From Flavobacterium sp. N1736 (GTDB lineage Bacteria; Bacteroidota; Bacteroidia; Flavobacteriales; Flavobacteriaceae): a stretch of DNA of 64,000 nucleotides. The notes under the pieces are model-generated. The model made no database searches. It had not been told where the DNA came from and saw only the letters and a list, made by a program, of their open reading frames with translations. The DNA is taken from the NCBI RefSeq assembly GCF_025947065.1, contig NZ_CP109994.1, positions 1,922,001-1,986,000 on the forward strand, written 5' to 3'. Both the position numbers and the translations under genes were made by a program. Below are positions 1 to 8,364 of this stretch, piece by piece (position 1 is the stretch's first letter; the number at the start of each line of letters is the position of its first letter).

Positions 1-1067
1 ACAAGCTTATTAACGACGGAAGAAAAGTTATAATTGTAGACCGCCGTGATATGTGTAACGGAAGCACCGCCGCAAGTACCGCTTTACTTCAATATGAAAT
101 TGATGTATCGCTTCACGATCTAATAAAACTAAGAGGTATAAATTGCGCTGTAGACAGTTATAGAAATGGCAAAAAAGCCATTTTTGACTTACGCGCCATA
201 GTCGATAATATTAAAAGCGATTGCGGATTTGAGTTTAAAAAGAGCATTTATTTTTGCTCTTTAAAAAGAGATCTTCCTTTTTTAAAAACAGAATTTAAAT
301 GCCGAAAAGAGCATGGTTTTGATGTAAGCTGGCTCGAAAAATGGGATTTAGAAAAAATGGGATTAAATGCCGTTGCAGCCATAGAATCTAAAACCGCTGC
401 CGTTATGGATCCGTTTAAACTCGCCAATGATTTACTGGATTATTGTCAGGAAAAAGGAATGCAGATTTTTGATCGCACCAATATTACTTCAATCCAAAAT
501 CAGAAAGGAAAAATCATCGCGCATACCGAAGATAAATTTACCATCACCGCCGATCATGTTATAAACTGTACCGGTTATGAAAGTACCGAAACACTGACAG
601 AGAAAGTGGTCGATCTAAAAAGTACGTATGTAATTGTATCCGAAAGTATTCCTGAATTGCCAAAAGCGTTCAAGAATGCTATTTTTTGGGATACTTCAAA
701 TCCGTACATCTATTTTAGATCTACTCCGGATAACAGAATTATTATGGGCGGTGGCGACGAAGAGTTTAAAGACCCGAAAAAAAGAGATAAACTATTGCCT
801 AAAAAAGAGCAATATCTACTAAAGAAATTCCAAAGAAAATTTCAAAAAATAAAATTCAAAATCGACTATTCCTGGGCGGGAACTTTTGGAGAAACAAAAG
901 ACGGACTTCCCTATTTTGGTAAACCCGATCCCGAAAAAAATGAACACTACGTTTTAGGTTTTGGAGGCAACGGAATTACCTTTAGCGTTATTGCCATGAA
1001 TTCAATTCTGGATTCTATCAATAATAAAAAGAATCAGGATTTGGAGTATTATAAGTTTGGTCGATAA
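1..1067 (+). CDS. FAD-dependent oxidoreductase (DAO family), 5' truncated
   Basis: The reading frame is open to the left window edge, so the gene starts outside. The first visible residues (KLINDGRKVIIVDRRD) are the second beta strand of an FAD-binding Rossmann fold ending in the acidic residue that binds ribose, and the following GSTAASTALLQYE is typical of the D-amino-acid-oxidase-like family. A first in-frame ATG at 51 is therefore an internal methionine. The C-terminal part has DGLPYFGKPDP and the glycine-rich FGGNGITFS that closes around FAD in this family. It probably oxidises a small amine or amino-acid-like substrate; the substrate cannot be told. It converges with the next gene on the minus strand across a repeat-rich hairpin region. 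Confidence 0.88.
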   Translation, partial: KLINDGRKVIIVDRRDMCNGSTAASTALLQYEIDVSLHDLIKLRGINCAVDSYRNGKKAIFDLRAIVDNIKSDCGFEFKKSIYFCSLKRDLPFLKTEFKCRKEHGFDVSWLEKWDLEKMGLNAVAAIESKTAAVMDPFKLANDLLDYCQEKGMQIFDRTNITSIQNQKGKIIAHTEDKFTITADHVINCTGYESTETLTEKVVDLKSTYVIVSESIPELPKAFKNAIFWDTSNPYIYFRSTPDNRIIMGGGDEEFKDPKKRDKLLPKKEQYLLKKFQRKFQKIKFKIDYSWAGTFGETKDGLPYFGKPDPEKNEHYVLGFGGNGITFSVIAMNSILDSINNKKNQDLEYYKFGR

Positions 1068-1069
1068 GG

Positions 1070-1157
1070 TACAAAGAGGCAAAGGTTCAAAGGGACAAAG
1101 GCTAAAAACATTGACAAAAACCTTTGAACCTTTGTTCCTCTGAACCTTTGAACCTTA
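1070..1157. repeat. Inverted repeat between convergent genes, likely bidirectional terminator
   Basis: Copies of the motif AAAGGTTCAAAG lie on the left and their complements (CTTTGAACCTTTG) on the right, separated by an A-rich spacer. The arms pair imperfectly with a small bulge (about 1076-1094 with 1120-1142). The position between two convergent stop codons fits transcription termination on both strands. Similar low-complexity repeats recur elsewhere in the window. Confidence 0.6.
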
Positions 1158-2111
1158 CTTAATAACTAACTCCATCTGAATATTACAACGTTTATAAGGT
1201 GTTGGCAAACCAGAAACTTTCTCGAAACCTAATTTATGATACAAATTAATTGCGGGTTTAAGGATTGTATTGCTTTCCAGATATAACTTTGAAGCGCCCA
1301 GTTCTTTCGCTTTTTTTACGATTGCCTCGCCAAGAAGCCAGCCAATACTTTTTCCCTGCGCTTTTGGAGAAACCGCCATTTTTGCCATTTCAAAATCATA
1401 CGTTTCATGATTCATTTTAATGAGAGCGCAAACACCAACGGGTTCATTTTGATATAAAGCAACCAGAATTTTTCCGCCTTTATCCAAAATATATTCCTTC
1501 GGATTATCCAAAGCTTTATAATCTGCTTCTTCCATTTCAAAATAGGTTGATATCCATTCTACATTTAAAGCCTTAAAAGCTTCCTGATATTCAGGTGTAT
1601 AATCTACAATTTGAACATCTTGGCTTTCACGTATTTTTTTCTGTTCATTCACCCTTTTAAATAGTGATTTTTGCTCCAGTAAAAATTCCCATTCTTCAAG
1701 AGCAGCCCATAAATTATGATTTGATTCAGAAATTAGAGATTCTACAGCTGCTTCAACATCAATACATTGCAATTTAATTTTCTGAGACAGAATTAATCCC
1801 TGATCCGTCAAAGCTACGATGTTTCTGCGTTTATCGGTAGTTTTCAGGTTATTATCCTGCACAAGTCCGGCAGCAATCATTTCCTGAACAATTTTACTTA
1901 CTGAAGGCTGCGAATGTCCAATTTCATTTGCGATTTCAGTAATCGTAATTTCTCGTTCCTCTGTAAGCGTGTAAAAAACCGGAAACCATTTCGGCAAAAA
2001 ATCTACACCGTACAATTCGTACACTTTTGCAGCATCATCTGTTATTATTGCTGTCATCAAACGCAACCGACTTCCTAAAGCCACTTTGCCAACTTTATTA
2101 AAAAAATCCAT
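1155..2111 (-). CDS. MarR-family winged helix fused to GNAT acetyltransferase
   Basis: A 318-residue two-domain protein. Residues about 1-150 are a MarR-type winged helix (EREITITEIANEIGHSQPSV is the recognition-helix region, with a wing around TTDKRRNIVALT). Residues about 165-318 are a GNAT N-acetyltransferase with the acetyl-CoA loop MAVSPKAQGKSIGWLLGEAI and a C-terminal NLYHKLGFEKV motif. This fusion is a known architecture; such proteins can both bind DNA and acetylate a small molecule or protein. The target is unknown. The start is the ATG at 2111, followed upstream by hairpin repeats. It converges with the FAD oxidoreductase gene. Confidence 0.9.
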   Translation of the reverse strand: MDFFNKVGKVALGSRLRLMTAIITDDAAKVYELYGVDFLPKWFPVFYTLTEEREITITEIANEIGHSQPSVSKIVQEMIAAGLVQDNNLKTTDKRRNIVALTDQGLILSQKIKLQCIDVEAAVESLISESNHNLWAALEEWEFLLEQKSLFKRVNEQKKIRESQDVQIVDYTPEYQEAFKALNVEWISTYFEMEEADYKALDNPKEYILDKGGKILVALYQNEPVGVCALIKMNHETYDFEMAKMAVSPKAQGKSIGWLLGEAIVKKAKELGASKLYLESNTILKPAINLYHKLGFEKVSGLPTPYKRCNIQMELVIK

Positions 2112-2149
2112 ATTATAAGTGATTATATAATTAGTTATGCAAATGTAGT

Positions 2150-2331
2150 GTAAAAAAAGATACTAAGATTCTGAGTTGCTAAGATTCTAAGTTTTTTTTC
2201 TTAGTGCCTTAGTGTCTTAGAATCTTAGCAATTTAGTAACTTTCTCTAAACTCCTAAAGATTCTAAGTTGCTAAGTTTTTAAGTTTTTTTTTCTTAGCAA
2301 CTTAGAATCTTAGCAACTCAGTAACTTTTTT
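2150..2331. repeat. Two tandem hairpin repeats of a CTAAGATTCTAAGTTGCTAAG family
   Basis: The motif CTAAGATTCTAAGTT and its complement CTTAGAATCTTAG alternate, giving two successive hairpins of about 75-80 bases (about 2158-2240 and 2258-2331), each with a T-rich loop. A related half copy lies at 4755-4785. They occupy the gap between a MarR-GNAT gene and an AraC gene on the same strand and may terminate transcription of the upstream gene. This is an interspersed, imperfect repeat and not a CRISPR array, since there are no regular unique spacers. Confidence 0.7.
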
Positions 2332-2332
2332 T

Positions 2333-3355
2333 CTACGCTGTAATCGCTAAAGGATTCAAATTAAACTTATATTCTTTTGGACTGCAATTGAATTTTTGTT
2401 TGAAGATTTTAGAGAAGTAACTTCTGCTTGTAAAGCCAATGCAGTACACAATTTCAGAAATATTTAAGTCAGAAGTTCTAATAAGGATTTCGGCTTTTAA
2501 AACTCGCATGTGCGTGATATAATCATTCACCGTACGATTGTGAATCATTTTAAAACCTTCCTGTAATTTGTTTGGTGACAAACCTGATTTTTTGCTTAAC
2601 GATTTAATGGTAAAAGGTTCTTCAGGATTGGCTTTTATAGCTTCAGAAAGTTCTTTGATTTCTTCCATTTCTCTTAAAGTCAAACAATTTGTATCTTTTG
2701 TAGCAGCAATTAAATCATCTGTATGCTGTTGAATTTCCATTGCAAGAATAATTCTCAAAATACCTTCTTTCAATAAATTACGAACGATTCCGTTTTGAGT
2801 AACGGCATTTAATTGTTCAATTTTTTCGGCAATTCTTAAATTATACGAACCTAAATAAAAGAAATCCTCCACCGTATTTTCTCCAAAAAACGTTTCTCTT
2901 ACCTTTTCGTTTAGCGAATGCGTTTGGTTTATGGTAATTTGAGTTCCCACAATAATCAAAGTGAATTTCGTTTTTTTATCTTTTTCAAAAAACAAAACAT
3001 GTTCCTGATCTTGTTTTGATGAAAGAATGGCAGTTTGAAATGTTTTTAATTTTCTTTCCTCGCCCGTAATTCCAAAACTATGTGATAAATTACCTTTTGA
3101 ACAATAAGCAAAATAAACTGGAGACGATTTTAAGTTTAAGATATTCATTCGAACATCTGCAGAAAAAGTCATATCAAATTGTACATACGAAATATCATCG
3201 TTGAATGAAGAACCAATAATCGATCCTTTTGCAAAACTATTATTGACTTCTAATGTATACTCGTCTAAATCAAAAGTCACCTTTCCGCCTACGTTTAAAG
3301 TTAACTCTTCAAAAATATTTTCGATTTTCTCTGTATTAATAGTAACTATTTTCAT
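2333..3355 (-). CDS. AraC-family transcriptional regulator
   Basis: 340 residues. The C-terminal 100 residues form the paired helix-turn-helix domain of AraC/XylS regulators: first helix-turn-helix at EEPFTIKSLSKKSGLSPNKL, second at LNISEIVYCIGFTSRSYFSK, and the family signature FKQKFNCSPKEYK at the end. The N-terminal 220 residues are a ligand-sensing beta-rich domain with no recognisable ligand signature. The gene is monocistronic, with hairpin repeats downstream; its 217-base upstream region separates it from the divergent DNA glycosylase gene. Target genes cannot be told from the sequence. Confidence 0.9.
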   Translation of the reverse strand: MKIVTINTEKIENIFEELTLNVGGKVTFDLDEYTLEVNNSFAKGSIIGSSFNDDISYVQFDMTFSADVRMNILNLKSSPVYFAYCSKGNLSHSFGITGEERKLKTFQTAILSSKQDQEHVLFFEKDKKTKFTLIIVGTQITINQTHSLNEKVRETFFGENTVEDFFYLGSYNLRIAEKIEQLNAVTQNGIVRNLLKEGILRIILAMEIQQHTDDLIAATKDTNCLTLREMEEIKELSEAIKANPEEPFTIKSLSKKSGLSPNKLQEGFKMIHNRTVNDYITHMRVLKAEILIRTSDLNISEIVYCIGFTSRSYFSKIFKQKFNCSPKEYKFNLNPLAITA

Positions 3356-3572
3356 TTTGCATGGATTTTAAAATTTCTATATTCTATTTTTATAGATCTT
3401 TGAGAAACGAAAAAGTTTCCTGTAAGGGCGTTGGATTCCTTAAAAAATCTATCCTTCAAAGTTCGTTTAATCACATTTCGAAATTGTTATATAATTTTTA
3501 CAAATTGTTTTATAATTCCCTGTAAATGATTATTTTAACATTTAAGATTTTACCCTAAACTAAGCCTCGTAA

Positions 3573-4058
3573 ATGAAAAGTTTTTCTTTTGCCCCAATAA
3601 CGTCCAACAACGCTAACATTTTGATTCTAGGCACAATGCCCGGCACAAAATCATTAGAACTCAATCAATATTATGGACACAAACAAAACAATTTCTGGAA
3701 ATTTATGTTTGCCATTTTAAATGAAAATTTCTCTGAAGATTATGAAACCAAAAAAGCGCTTTTGCAAAAAAATAAAATTGCCCTTTGGGATGTTTTGCAA
3801 TTTTGCGATCGCATAGGAAGTTTAGACAGCGCTATAAAAAATGAAATTGCAAATGATTTTGAAACCTATCTCGAAAATCATCCAAACATTAAAACCATAC
3901 TTTTTAACGGACAAAAAGCTGCAGCATTTTTTAAAAAATATGTTCATTTAAAAAAAGAATATCAATTAATCACATTACCATCGTCAAGTCCGGCAAATGC
4001 AAGCCAAACATTTCAAACAAAATTAGAAGAATGGAAAATTATCGAAACCCTGATTTGA
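3573..4058 (+). CDS. DNA-deoxyinosine (hypoxanthine-DNA) glycosylase
   Basis: 161 residues of the uracil-DNA-glycosylase superfamily, closest to the hypoxanthine-DNA glycosylase branch. The N-terminal motif ILGTMPGTKSLELNQYYGH and NNFWKFM form the catalytic pocket, ALWDVLQFCDRIGSLDSAI follows, and the C-terminal LPSSSPAN is the family DNA-intercalation loop. These enzymes cut hypoxanthine (deaminated adenine) from DNA in base-excision repair. The start at 3573 is the first ATG and leaves the standard short N-terminus. It has no operon partner, being followed by about 180 bases and a terminator hairpin. Confidence 0.9.
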   Translation: MKSFSFAPITSNNANILILGTMPGTKSLELNQYYGHKQNNFWKFMFAILNENFSEDYETKKALLQKNKIALWDVLQFCDRIGSLDSAIKNEIANDFETYLENHPNIKTILFNGQKAAAFFKKYVHLKKEYQLITLPSSSPANASQTFQTKLEEWKIIETLI

Positions 4059-4237
4059 ATTGTATAATAAAATCATTTTAAAATGTAACAAAACAAAACC
4101 GCTTATAAGATAATTTTACCAAAGGTTTTAAGATATTTAAATAATTGAAACTCTTGTAATTTATATGGACTCACTACTTATAAATTACGTTAAAAAGATT
4201 AGATTATAAAAATATTGGTTGTTAGTTTATTTTATAT

Positions 4238-4264
4238 AAAAGCTATTCTTTTTGAATAGCTTTT
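4238..4264 (+). terminator. Rho-independent terminator hairpin
   Basis: AAAAGCTATTC, a five-T loop and GAATAGCTTTT form an 11-bp perfect stem followed by T-rich sequence. It lies between the glycosylase gene and the next plus-strand gene. Confidence 0.65.
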
Positions 4265-4299
4265 ATTAATTTAACACTATTATTTAATGCACCAAAATC

Positions 4300-4734
4300 A
4301 TGAAAATTCAAACATATTCAAACCATATTAGGTTTTATCCTTGGCATCATTTTGTCTATTACCCTGTTCTCATAGCATTTTTGGCAGGAAGTATTTATTT
4401 TGCCTGCACCACAAACGATCAATTAATCTGGATATTTATTAGCGTATGTTTCATCTTTTTGTTTTGCCTTGCCTTTATGTTACGCCAGCATTACGCCCTT
4501 ATTTTACAAAACAGAATCGTTAGGCTCGAACTTCGCTACCGTTATTTTACACTCACCGGAAAACGTTTGGAAGAATTTGAATATAAATTAAACGACGATC
4601 AAATATTTGCCCTGCGTTTTGCTCCGGACGACGAAATTCTTGATTTAATCGACGATACCATAAAAAATAACCTTAGCGGAAACGCCATAAAAAAAGCAAT
4701 CGTACACTGGAAAGCCGATTACAATCGAGTCTAA
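4300..4734 (+). CDS. DUF6526-like small membrane protein
   Basis: 144 residues. Two transmembrane helices are seen near the N-terminus (about residues 18-38, YYPVLIAFLAGSIYFACTT, and 43-61, LIWIFISVCFIFLFCLAFML), followed by a soluble acidic C-terminal half. The opening MKIQTYSNHIRFYPWHHFVYY with conserved aromatic and histidine residues resembles the DUF6526 family of Bacteroidota. No function is known. The gene sits alone between a terminator hairpin and a second terminator at 4811. The family name is from memory and only moderately certain; membrane location is clear. Confidence 0.75.
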   Translation: MKIQTYSNHIRFYPWHHFVYYPVLIAFLAGSIYFACTTNDQLIWIFISVCFIFLFCLAFMLRQHYALILQNRIVRLELRYRYFTLTGKRLEEFEYKLNDDQIFALRFAPDDEILDLIDDTIKNNLSGNAIKKAIVHWKADYNRV

Positions 4735-4810
4735 AAAATTAAAAACCTCATCAACTCAGAACCTTAGAATCTTAGTAACTTAGAATAAAAATACGGACGT
4801 GCCACCATAT

Positions 4811-4854
4811 AAAAAAAGACCCAATAAACATTGCGTTCATTGGGTCTTTTTTTA
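4811..4854 (+). terminator. Strong hairpin terminator
   Basis: AAAAAAAGACCCAAT pairs with ATTGGGTCTTTTTTT around a short loop. It is a symmetrical, T-flanked stem that would end transcription from either side. It directly precedes the structured element at 4857-4924. Confidence 0.75.
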
Positions 4855-4856
4855 TA

Positions 4857-4924
4857 TGCTGTCGGGCTATCCGTGCTACTTCGGTAGCTTACTTCTATCC
4901 CTCACGCGACAGCAGCATTCAAAC
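4857..4924 (+). other. Structured element with UUCG tetraloop hairpin (unknown RNA or palindromic repeat)
   Basis: An outer 8-bp perfect stem, TGCTGTCG (4857-4864) with CGACAGCA (4917-4924), encloses an inner 5-bp hairpin GCTAC-TTCG-GTAGC (4875-4888) with the very stable C(UUCG)G tetraloop. It is more GC-rich than its surroundings. No coding function is credible. It could be a small RNA, a processed tail or a palindromic interspersed element. The rest of the gap to 5118 shows only AT-rich sequence. Confidence 0.45.
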
Positions 4925-5118
4925 ATATTTCTGTTTTTATGGATTCTTACAAATTTAGCAGTCAATAAAATCGCTCCTCTTTTCATAACAAAAACATATA
5001 TAACTGATAATCAAATTATTTCATAAAATAATAAAAGCAAAAAAAAGTAAAACCGATACTTTTTTTCGCTAACTTTAATTGTTAAAATTTTGTCAATAAA
5101 ACCTAAAAAATAAATCCT

Positions 5119-6048
5119 ATGAAAAAACTATTTTCTTTGTTGATTATTTCTCTTTTTTGGTTTTCAGCTCAGTCACAAACCACAGCCGAAATTCAGGTAG
5201 AAAGCCCTTTACCTACTGCACAAAATAACACTAATAATACTAATTTCGAAGATCTTCAGGATTATGATGCCAACGAATTACCCTGGCATGCCAGACGTTT
5301 TAAACTTACAGCCGGAGCATTTTTTCCTTCAAATAATACGCAGGTAGAAGTGGGCAGCAATAATGGTGATTTTGGAAATATGATTGATTTTGAAAAAGAT
5401 CTTGGATTTAATAAAAACACCACCTCTTTTACAGCAGCTTTTGAATGGAGAATTTCAAGAAGATCAAGACTTGGCGCAGAATATTTTTATTTAAGAAGAA
5501 CAGCTACTAAAACGCTTCAAAAAGAAATTGAATTTGGAGATCATACTTACCCGGTTAATGCCACAGTTTCTGCTTTTATGGACAATGCAATCTATAGAAT
5601 TACTTATGGTTATGCTTTTATATCAAAACCCAAATACGAAATCGGGGCACTTATTGGAGCGCACATTTTATTAGGCGATGTTGGTTTAAGGCTTGAAGCT
5701 GAAACTGCAGCAGCTGAATACAGAGACGATTTTGATTTTACAGCGCCACTTCCTGATATTGGACTTTGGGGAGAATTTGTATTAGGAAAAAGATTAGGAC
5801 TTTATGCAAACGCCAATTATTTTGCCATAAAAATCAACGATGTCGACGGACGTTTATGGAGTTATAACTTGTCTATTTTGTATAATGTTTACAAAAACTT
5901 TAGTTTAACAGCCGGATATACCGGTCTTAATATAAGAGTCGATGTCGAGAAAGCAAGACTAAACGGTTTCTTTAAATGGGGATATAATGGCCCAAGCATC
6001 ACCGCAACATACGCTTTTGGAAAACACGTTAAGCTTTATAAACATTAA
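5119..6048 (+). CDS. Outer membrane beta-barrel protein
   Basis: 309 residues with a Sec signal peptide (MKKLFSLLIISLFWFSAQSQ, cleavage after about residue 19). The mature part has alternating hydrophobic strands and ends in ATYAFGKHVKLYKH, as expected for an outer-membrane barrel. Residues 65-300 hold about ten candidate strands (KLTAGAFFPS, TAAFEWRISRRSRLGAEYFYL, and so on). No enzyme motif is visible; a porin or structural role is likely. The start is the ATG directly before the signal peptide. It stands alone and is followed by the inverted-repeat element at 6110-6213. Confidence 0.8.
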   Translation: MKKLFSLLIISLFWFSAQSQTTAEIQVESPLPTAQNNTNNTNFEDLQDYDANELPWHARRFKLTAGAFFPSNNTQVEVGSNNGDFGNMIDFEKDLGFNKNTTSFTAAFEWRISRRSRLGAEYFYLRRTATKTLQKEIEFGDHTYPVNATVSAFMDNAIYRITYGYAFISKPKYEIGALIGAHILLGDVGLRLEAETAAAEYRDDFDFTAPLPDIGLWGEFVLGKRLGLYANANYFAIKINDVDGRLWSYNLSILYNVYKNFSLTAGYTGLNIRVDVEKARLNGFFKWGYNGPSITATYAFGKHVKLYKH

Positions 6049-6109
6049 TTTAATGTCATTGCGAGGAACGAAGCAATCTCACTTGCTACTACATATAGTA
6101 TCCACAATC

Positions 6110-6213
6110 TTGTCATCCTGACGGAGGAAGGATCTCCGTAAGCAGCTCGACAAAGATTGGCGATTTTCTTTGCAGAATTTCTTGCGGAGATCCTTCCTCC
6201 GTCAGGATGACAA
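6110..6213. repeat. Long inverted-repeat element, copy A (29-bp perfect arms)
   Basis: The left arm (6110-6138, TTGTCATCCTGACGGAGGAA and on) and the right arm (6185-6213) are exact reverse complements over 29 bases. The 46-base core contains CTCGACAAAGATTG, CGATTTT and TTTCTTG. The same core and architecture recur at 23200-23305 with different arms. Just upstream (6053-6080) is a GTCATTGCGAGGAACGAAGC motif known as a widespread bacterial intergenic repeat. The element sits between the convergent barrel and GH97 genes and may act as a bidirectional terminator. Confidence 0.85.
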
Positions 6214-6313
6214 AAAAAAGAATACTGCACTACAAAAAAAACAAACCCGACATCTTCTTTAAAAGATATCGGGTTCATTGCTCAAACTTAACTCAAAATA
6301 AACTTAAACTAAC

Positions 6314-8338
6314 TTATTTCTGTACCGGAGAAAATTTTATAGCTGTTCCTCCGCCAGCTGCGAGTTTAATATCCAATACTGTTTTGCTATTTACTTTTTG
6401 TTTTGAAATCACAACCGGATACGGATTTGTTTTATAGTTTGCTCCTGCTCCATCGGCATACATTTCGGCTTCGTATTCTTTTCCGGCATCCAAAAAAGAT
6501 AAAGCTACTTTAAGATCTCTGGCATCTTTGTTTGTAATAGAACCTAAATACCAGTTTTTCTCGTCCCAGTCTTGGCGGGCAATTGTGGTGTATTCTCCAA
6601 TTTTAGAATCCAGAACTTTTGTTTGAGACCAATTGCACGGAACTTCTTTTACAAACTGAAACTCCGGTTTTCCTTCATAGTTTTCAGGCAAGTCTGAGGC
6701 CATTTGCAACGGACTAAAAATAATGACATACAACGCCAATTGATTTGCCAAAGTCGTTTGCACTTTTGCATTTGAAGGCGTTTTATAATCAAAATTGAAA
6801 TTACCCGGCGTATAATCAAACGGTCCCGAAAGCATTCTTGTAAAAGGCAAGGTCGTTAAATGTTCCGGCGTATTTCCGCCATCAACAGACCATGCGTTGT
6901 ATTCCTGACCTCTGCCGCCTTCCTGCGACATAAAATTAGGATATGTACGCTGCAAGCCCGTTCCTTTTATAGGTTCATGATTGTCGATCATAATGTGATA
7001 CTTTGCTGCCGTTTCCATTACTTTTCTGTAATGACGCGCTCCGTATTGGCTGTCGTGCCACTCTTTTTTGTCCAGATATTTGTTTACGTAACCTGTTTTT
7101 ACAGTATTTACGCCCATTTTTTGATACAGTTTAAAAGCATCTTCAAGCTGACTTTCGTAGTTTTTTGTTGCTCCGGCTGTTTCATGATGACCAATTAAAC
7201 GAACATTTTTAATGGCTGCATATTTTGTAATTTCTTCCAGATTAAAATCAGGATATGGTTTTACAAAACTAAATGCAGATCCGTCAGCTGTCCAGTCGCC
7301 ATCCCAACCTTCGTTCCAGCCTTCGACAAGAACACCGTCAAAACCATTTTTTGCTGCAAAATCAATATATTCTTTCGTGTTTTTTGTTGTTGCACCGTGT
7401 TTTTCTCCTTGTCCCCAAGTGTACTTTTCAAGATGCATTCCCCACCAGATTCCAATATATTTTGAAGGCGTTATCCACGAAAGATCTTCAATTTTTGACG
7501 GATCGTTTAAATTCAGCATAATTGTAGAAGTTGCCAAATCTCCCGGATTTGTACCTACAATAATGGTTCTCCAAGGCGTTGCAAAAGGTGTTTCGGCATA
7601 TACTTTTACGCCATCAGCCCACGGCACTAATTCGCTTTTGTATTGTTTATTATTTGTTTTTAATAATGTCATCGAAGCAAAATCGGTTAAATTGGCTTCG
7701 TGAATCGCTACAAATAATTTCTCTTTAGTTTCAAAAGTCGCAGGTGTATTTATGGTATCTGTTTTACTAACAGGCGTTTTGCGATACGTACTTTCATAAT
7801 AACTGTTTTCGCGATGTACGGGAATCCACCAAACATCATTTTCTGATTTAAAAGTAAACTGAGTTGCTTCATCAGCGATTTTTACTTTGTTTAAATGGGG
7901 CTGTTTTGGAAAGAAATAGCGAAATCCTACTCCATCATCAAAAACCCTGAAAATAATATCAACCAAACGTTCTTCTCCTTTTGATTCTTTCAGATGAACA
8001 ATTAATTCGCTGTGATGATCACGAACTTTTTTGAATTCTCCCCAAGGCTGTTCCCAGATTTCATCGGCCGTTTTTTCTTCGGTGGAAACCACTTCAAAAC
8101 CTTCTGTCATTTTCTGGATTCCCTTAAATTCAAACCCCATTAAAGAAGGTTCTATTACCGATTTTCCATTAGATGAAAAGCTGTATTGCGGCTGCCCCGA
8201 AGTTGTTAATTCAAAAACCAGTTTGGTGATTTTTCCAGGCGAATTTATTGTGTATGTTTTTTTAGTACCAGCACTGCAAGCGTAAATTAATATCGACGCA
8301 AAAACAATCAGACAGTATCTATATTTTATGTTTTTCAT
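6314..8338 (-). CDS. Glycoside hydrolase family 97 alpha-glucosidase (SusB-like)
   Basis: 674 residues, lipoprotein signal with lipobox (IYAC, Cys21), so it is probably anchored in a membrane facing the periplasm or surface. The N-terminal GH97_N beta-sandwich (about 30-285) is followed by a TIM barrel (SKYIGIWWGMHLEKYTWGQ and on) and a C-terminal beta domain. HHET (Glu386), DNHEP (Glu455) and the second Glu of EGGRGQEYNAW (Glu479) have the same spacing (69 and 24 residues) as the known Glu439, Glu508 and Glu532 of B. thetaiotaomicron SusB. The TVKTGYV segment lacks the nucleophile Asp of the retaining subgroup. An inverting enzyme releasing glucose from alpha-glucans is therefore expected. 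It is the last gene of PUL 1, 26 bases after the GH71/99-like gene. Confidence 0.93.
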   Translation of the reverse strand: MKNIKYRYCLIVFASILIYACSAGTKKTYTINSPGKITKLVFELTTSGQPQYSFSSNGKSVIEPSLMGFEFKGIQKMTEGFEVVSTEEKTADEIWEQPWGEFKKVRDHHSELIVHLKESKGEERLVDIIFRVFDDGVGFRYFFPKQPHLNKVKIADEATQFTFKSENDVWWIPVHRENSYYESTYRKTPVSKTDTINTPATFETKEKLFVAIHEANLTDFASMTLLKTNNKQYKSELVPWADGVKVYAETPFATPWRTIIVGTNPGDLATSTIMLNLNDPSKIEDLSWITPSKYIGIWWGMHLEKYTWGQGEKHGATTKNTKEYIDFAAKNGFDGVLVEGWNEGWDGDWTADGSAFSFVKPYPDFNLEEITKYAAIKNVRLIGHHETAGATKNYESQLEDAFKLYQKMGVNTVKTGYVNKYLDKKEWHDSQYGARHYRKVMETAAKYHIMIDNHEPIKGTGLQRTYPNFMSQEGGRGQEYNAWSVDGGNTPEHLTTLPFTRMLSGPFDYTPGNFNFDYKTPSNAKVQTTLANQLALYVIIFSPLQMASDLPENYEGKPEFQFVKEVPCNWSQTKVLDSKIGEYTTIARQDWDEKNWYLGSITNKDARDLKVALSFLDAGKEYEAEMYADGAGANYKTNPYPVVISKQKVNSKTVLDIKLAAGGGTAIKFSPVQK

Positions 8339-8364
8339 TATTTAATTGTATTAATTACAACTCT

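Noticed and set aside
2150..2331. Possible CRISPR array
   Set aside because: Repeats are imperfect, self-complementary and not separated by unique spacers of equal length; no cas genes are present.
4799..5026. 75-residue open frame
   Set aside because: It runs through a terminator hairpin and a structured palindromic element; composition and lack of any motif argue against a protein.
6045..6278. 77-residue minus-strand frame
   Set aside because: It lies inside the inverted-repeat element and its translation is simply the palindrome.
7212..7703. 163-residue plus-strand frame over the GH97 gene
   Set aside because: Shadow of a strongly supported gene on the other strand, with no motif of its own.
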